Positions 5,229-7,561 of a DNA stretch of 7,561 nucleotides are shown one piece after another. Position numbers and translations under genes: made by a program. Under the pieces are notes generated by a model. That model did no database searches and had not been told where the DNA came from. It was given only the letters and a program-made list of their open reading frames with translations. This stretch comes from Anaerolineales bacterium UBA4826. Its GTDB lineage: Bacteria; Chloroflexota; Anaerolineae; UBA4142. The stretch is from positions 1 through 7,561 of the forward strand of contig DHFK01000223.1 of NCBI GenBank assembly GCA_002400365.1, in the 5' to 3' direction. The stretch's first letter is position 1. Each line of letters opens with the position of its first letter.

Positions 5229-5933
5229 GTGTTGACGAATCAATCCTCTGTCCCTTTGGTCGCCAAGCCGTCCGCAGCCGATTTGGAACTGACGCTGGGT
5301 CAGATTCGTGGGGTCTACGCCTCGTCCGTCATCCTCAACCAGAATCGCGATTTGAGCGAGATTCACGTTGTGGCGTCCACCGCGCGCAAGCCCAAACAAA
5401 TCGTGCGCGACATCGAGACGCTTTTGTTCGTCAAACATCGGCTCAAGATTGACTATCGCAAGATCAGTCTCGTCCAACTGCCCGACGAGAATCTGCTGCG
5501 TCTCCCCATGGCGCGCCCCGAAATTCGCCGAGTCCTCGAAGATGACCTGGGCGACCGCAAGCGCATTCGCGTCGAAATTCAAGGCGCCGGGAGAATCGCG
5601 GTGGGTGAAGCGCAAGAGAGGATTGATAACCCGACTCCCTTTCACACCGGCGCCAAAGCCGCGATTAGCGGCGTCCAGAGACTCACGGGCAGCGCCATTG
5701 ATATCTCGCTGGAAGATGCAACCAGTTTCCGCTTGGGTGCGCGCGAAGTCTCGCTCGTGGTGCTCAAGTGCATGGTCGAGAATCGCGAGGAGACGTTCGT
5801 CGGCGCGAGTTTCGTCGGCGCTCGCCCATCCGAGGCAAGCGCGCGCGCGACCCTGGACGCGCTCAACCGGCGAATCTACATGCTCAGCACCCAGGCGCCG
5901 CGGCAATCCGACGAGTCGGATGCGCTCGGGTAA
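5229..5933 (+). CDS. Conserved-looking protein of unknown function, two alpha/beta regions
   Basis: I cannot name this 234-residue protein. It has no signal peptide or membrane segment, so it is probably cytoplasmic. The N-terminal region (about 17-86) alternates strand and helix, with SEIHVVASTARKPKQIVRDI and KIDYRKISLVQL; these read like a well-conserved small domain. The second region (about 110-218) seems to hold two strand-strand-helix units that resemble each other. One runs from RIRVEIQGAG to TGAKAAISGVQRLTG (113-154), the other from VSLVVLKC to EASARATLDALNRRIY (174-217). The tail (220-234) is polar. GGAGG (5221-5225) is 3 nt before GTG 5229 and 6 nt before TTG 5232, so TTG 5232 may be the true start. 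The glycosyltransferase gene follows 16 nt after the stop, so the two are probably one operon. A binding, scaffold or regulatory role is possible, but nothing shows it. Confidence 0.75.
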   Translation: MLTNQSSVPLVAKPSAADLELTLGQIRGVYASSVILNQNRDLSEIHVVASTARKPKQIVRDIETLLFVKHRLKIDYRKISLVQLPDENLLRLPMARPEIRRVLEDDLGDRKRIRVEIQGAGRIAVGEAQERIDNPTPFHTGAKAAISGVQRLTGSAIDISLEDATSFRLGAREVSLVVLKCMVENREETFVGASFVGARPSEASARATLDALNRRIYMLSTQAPRQSDESDALG

Positions 5934-5949
5934 GTCTTCTGGAGGCAGT

Positions 5950-7269
5950 GTGGCGCGCATTCTGTTCGGAAGCATTCCGGCAGCGGGACACCTGAACCCG
6001 CTCATCGCCATCGCACAGCGCTTGCAACAAGCCGGACATGCAGTGGCTTTTGCATGTCATCCGCAAATGGCGCCGACGCTTGAGAAAGCGGGCTTGCCTC
6101 TGTTGACCAGTTTCCTCTGGGGCGAGCCATTGTTGGACACGCTGGAAACCATCGCGCGTCAGCCGAGCCGCCAGACATTCGATCTTCCCGGCGCGGGGCG
6201 TGTGCCGACGAGATTCTTTTTCGCCGATCTAGCGCGCGGGGTCGAGCAACTCCTCGAATTGTTTCAGTCGTGGCAGCCGGACCTCTTGGTGTCGGATTTG
6301 TTATTCCCGCCCGGGGCGATTGCCGCTGAAGCGGCACACCTACCCTACGCCACCAGTTGCCCCATGGTTCTACCGATACCCAGCAAGGCATTGCCGCCGT
6401 TTTCATTCGGGTTCTCGCCGCGCGAACGACTCGGTTGGGCTTGGCACTTTGGCAACATCATTTTGAATCGCCTGGTAACGAGCGGCGACAAAATTGTGAA
6501 TCGCGTGCGGCAGCGCTACCGCCTGTCGCCGATTCGCGGCTCGCTCTTCTACGTATCGCCTTACCTGGTGCTGGCTTACACGACCGAAGCCTTTGAATAC
6601 CCACGCCCCGATCTGCCACCGCAGGTTCACTATGTTGGACCGAGCATCAGTCAACAACGCGATGATACGGATGCGCCATTTCCCTGGAATTGGCTGGGCG
6701 AAAAGCCGACTGTGTACGCCACCTTCGGAACGATCAAGACCGGGCGCCGCCATTGGTTCGACAAGGTGATGGAGGCAAGTCAAGGGCAACCCTGGCAGAT
6801 GGTGGTCAGCGTGGGACGCCATCAAGACCCGGCGCAGTGGGCAGGCGCGCCTGCCAACGTCTTGGTGCGAAATTTTGTCCCCCATTCAACGCTATTCCGA
6901 CGCGTGCAAGCAATCGTCTCACACGGAGGCAGCAACACAACCACAGAGGCGTTGGCGGCGGGAATTCCCATGGCGATCACTCCCGCCGGCGCCGACAATT
7001 CCGAAGTCGCCCAGCGCGTAGTTGAGGCGGGCGCGGGGCTGCGCTTTGACATGGAGCGAACCAGCGTCCTCGCGCTGCGCGAGATCATTCGGCGATTGCT
7101 GCAAGAGCCGGCATTTCGAGAGAATGCCCAGCGCATCGCGCAAGACTATGCGCGGTGCGACGGACCCGGCGCGTCGGCGGCGTTGCTCTTGCGCCTCGCC
7201 GAAACGCGCGCGCCTCTGTTGCGCCCCGCCGATCGTCGGCCCACCGTTTACGCCGGCGAGATCGCGTGA
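5950..7269 (+). CDS. GT1-family (UGT/MGT-type) glycosyltransferase
   Basis: The 439-residue protein has the GT-B layout of nucleotide-sugar glycosyltransferases acting on small molecules or lipids. The N-terminal acceptor domain begins ARILFGSIPAAGHLNPLIAI, with H14 at the place of the catalytic base in this family. The C-terminal donor domain has VRNFVPHSTLFRRVQAIVSH, then HGGSNTTTEALAAGIPM (from H325) and PAGADNSEVAQRVVEAGAG, the usual nucleotide-sugar signature. The family's common DQ pair in that signature is DN here (D349-N350). No membrane anchor is evident. GTG 5950 is the start, because GGAGG (5941-5945) lies 4 nt before it and the conserved N-terminus begins at once. The frame stays open upstream to 5368, but that part only overlaps the preceding gene. 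Sugar and acceptor cannot be told: macrolide, flavonoid, sterol or carotenoid glycosylation are all known for the family. Confidence 0.92.
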   Translation: MARILFGSIPAAGHLNPLIAIAQRLQQAGHAVAFACHPQMAPTLEKAGLPLLTSFLWGEPLLDTLETIARQPSRQTFDLPGAGRVPTRFFFADLARGVEQLLELFQSWQPDLLVSDLLFPPGAIAAEAAHLPYATSCPMVLPIPSKALPPFSFGFSPRERLGWAWHFGNIILNRLVTSGDKIVNRVRQRYRLSPIRGSLFYVSPYLVLAYTTEAFEYPRPDLPPQVHYVGPSISQQRDDTDAPFPWNWLGEKPTVYATFGTIKTGRRHWFDKVMEASQGQPWQMVVSVGRHQDPAQWAGAPANVLVRNFVPHSTLFRRVQAIVSHGGSNTTTEALAAGIPMAITPAGADNSEVAQRVVEAGAGLRFDMERTSVLALREIIRRLLQEPAFRENAQRIAQDYARCDGPGASAALLLRLAETRAPLLRPADRRPTVYAGEIA

Positions 7270-7301
7270 ATGGCGCGTTACACCGCCGTGGCAATCGGCT
7301 T

Positions 7302-7330
7302 TTGACTCGCCTTAAATCTCGTAGTAGAAT
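7302..7330 (+). promoter_or_regulatory. Near-consensus sigma-70 promoter before the last gene
   Basis: TTGACT (7302-7307) and TAGAAT (7325-7330) are separated by exactly 17 nt, each one base off consensus. Transcription would begin near 7337, about 50 nt before the ATG at 7387. It lies in the 117-nt gap after the glycosyltransferase, so the last gene is a separate transcription unit. No terminator is seen in the gap. Confidence 0.75.
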
Positions 7331-7386
7331 AGCGGCAGACGATCCGCCTCTGCAAGAGTGACTGAACAGGGAGCGTGAAGACGACC

Positions 7387-7561
7387 ATGACAATTACGAG
7401 CAAACTGGAACAGCAACTAGAAAGCGCCTTCAAGCCCAAGCAAGCGACCGTGCTTGCGCAGGTGATCACTCAGGCGTACGATACTCTGGTCAAGGCGAGC
7501 GATTTCGCCGAATTGAAGGCGGCTGTGCGCGACTTGGTAACGGCGCAGCAGCGCACCGAGC
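7387..7561 (+). CDS. N-terminal part of a predicted coiled-coil protein, possibly DUF3782-like, cut by the window end
   Basis: Only 58 codons are visible. They encode a soluble, helical, Ala/Gln-rich sequence, MTITSKLEQQLESAF at the start and then QATVLAQVITQAYDTLVKAS, DFAELKAAVRDLV and AQQRTE. This pattern, an AxVLAxVI.xAYxxLVxxSDFxELK segment followed by AQxRTE repeats, recalls a family in Chloroflexota and related genomes. Those proteins continue as a long coiled coil and often end in a nuclease-like DUF3782 domain. That match is from memory, and the diagnostic C-terminus is outside the window. The ATG at 7387 is 13 nt after AGGGAG (7368-7373), longer than usual; an in-frame GTG at 7375 would be too close to it. 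The start is therefore uncertain by four codons. Confidence 0.65.
   Translation, partial: MTITSKLEQQLESAFKPKQATVLAQVITQAYDTLVKASDFAELKAAVRDLVTAQQRTE

Noticed and set aside
5368..5949. In-frame upstream extension of the glycosyltransferase (total 633 residues)
   Set aside because: The extension overlaps the preceding gene in another frame and is Ser/Arg-rich low-complexity sequence. The family N-terminus and a good ribosome site begin at GTG 5950.
5226..6011. 261-residue open frame on the minus strand opposite the unknown gene
   Set aside because: The plus-strand frame has a ribosome site, operon spacing and protein-like patterning. The minus frame has neither a ribosome site nor a known motif.

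Overview
The window looks like a chromosomal segment of an uncultured-type bacterium, most likely of the Chloroflexota (Anaerolineae-like). This assignment is inference. It rests on the ccm gene set ending in a zinc-ribbon protein, a degenerate 7-bp GAGATT-type repeat of the kind I associate with such genomes, a YtrA-type GntR regulator, the coiled-coil family starting at the right edge, and a moderately GC-rich composition. No rRNA, tRNA, CRISPR array, transposase or phage gene is visible.

Left block (1-2582, plus strand): the 3' end of a cytochrome c maturation operon. It holds a 5'-truncated ccmF (haem lyase core), ccmH with an unusual cysteine cluster, and a small membrane-anchored protein with a CcmI-like N-terminal region and two C-terminal zinc ribbons. 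A degenerate heptanucleotide repeat sits at the start of the third gene and supplies its ribosome binding site. A long hairpin closes the block and probably acts as a bidirectional terminator.

Middle block (2578-3230, minus strand): a two-gene unit converging on that hairpin. It consists of a YtrA-type GntR repressor followed 11 nt later by an 81-codon open fragment of a type I restriction specificity subunit (HsdS C-terminus). The fragment has a strong ribosome binding site where an ABC transporter gene would usually stand. The 227-bp divergent intergenic region (3231-3457) carries a likely autoregulatory operator, the regulator's extended -10 promoter, a small palindrome and a perfect consensus sigma-70 promoter pointing toward hutU. 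A 14-nt sequence covering the -10 and one operator half-site occurs in both promoters.

Right block (3458-7561, plus strand): hutU (urocanate hydratase, full length, apparently alone); then, from an extended -10 promoter overlapping the hutU stop codon, a two-gene unit of an unrecognised 234-residue protein and a GT1-family glycosyltransferase; then a near-consensus promoter and the first 58 codons of an Ala/Gln-rich predicted coiled-coil protein cut by the window edge.

No complete new biological system is evident. The best leads are the HsdS tail captured behind the GntR gene, the shared operator/promoter element, the zinc-ribbon CcmI-like protein with its cysteine-rich CcmH partner, and the conserved but unassigned protein paired with a glycosyltransferase.
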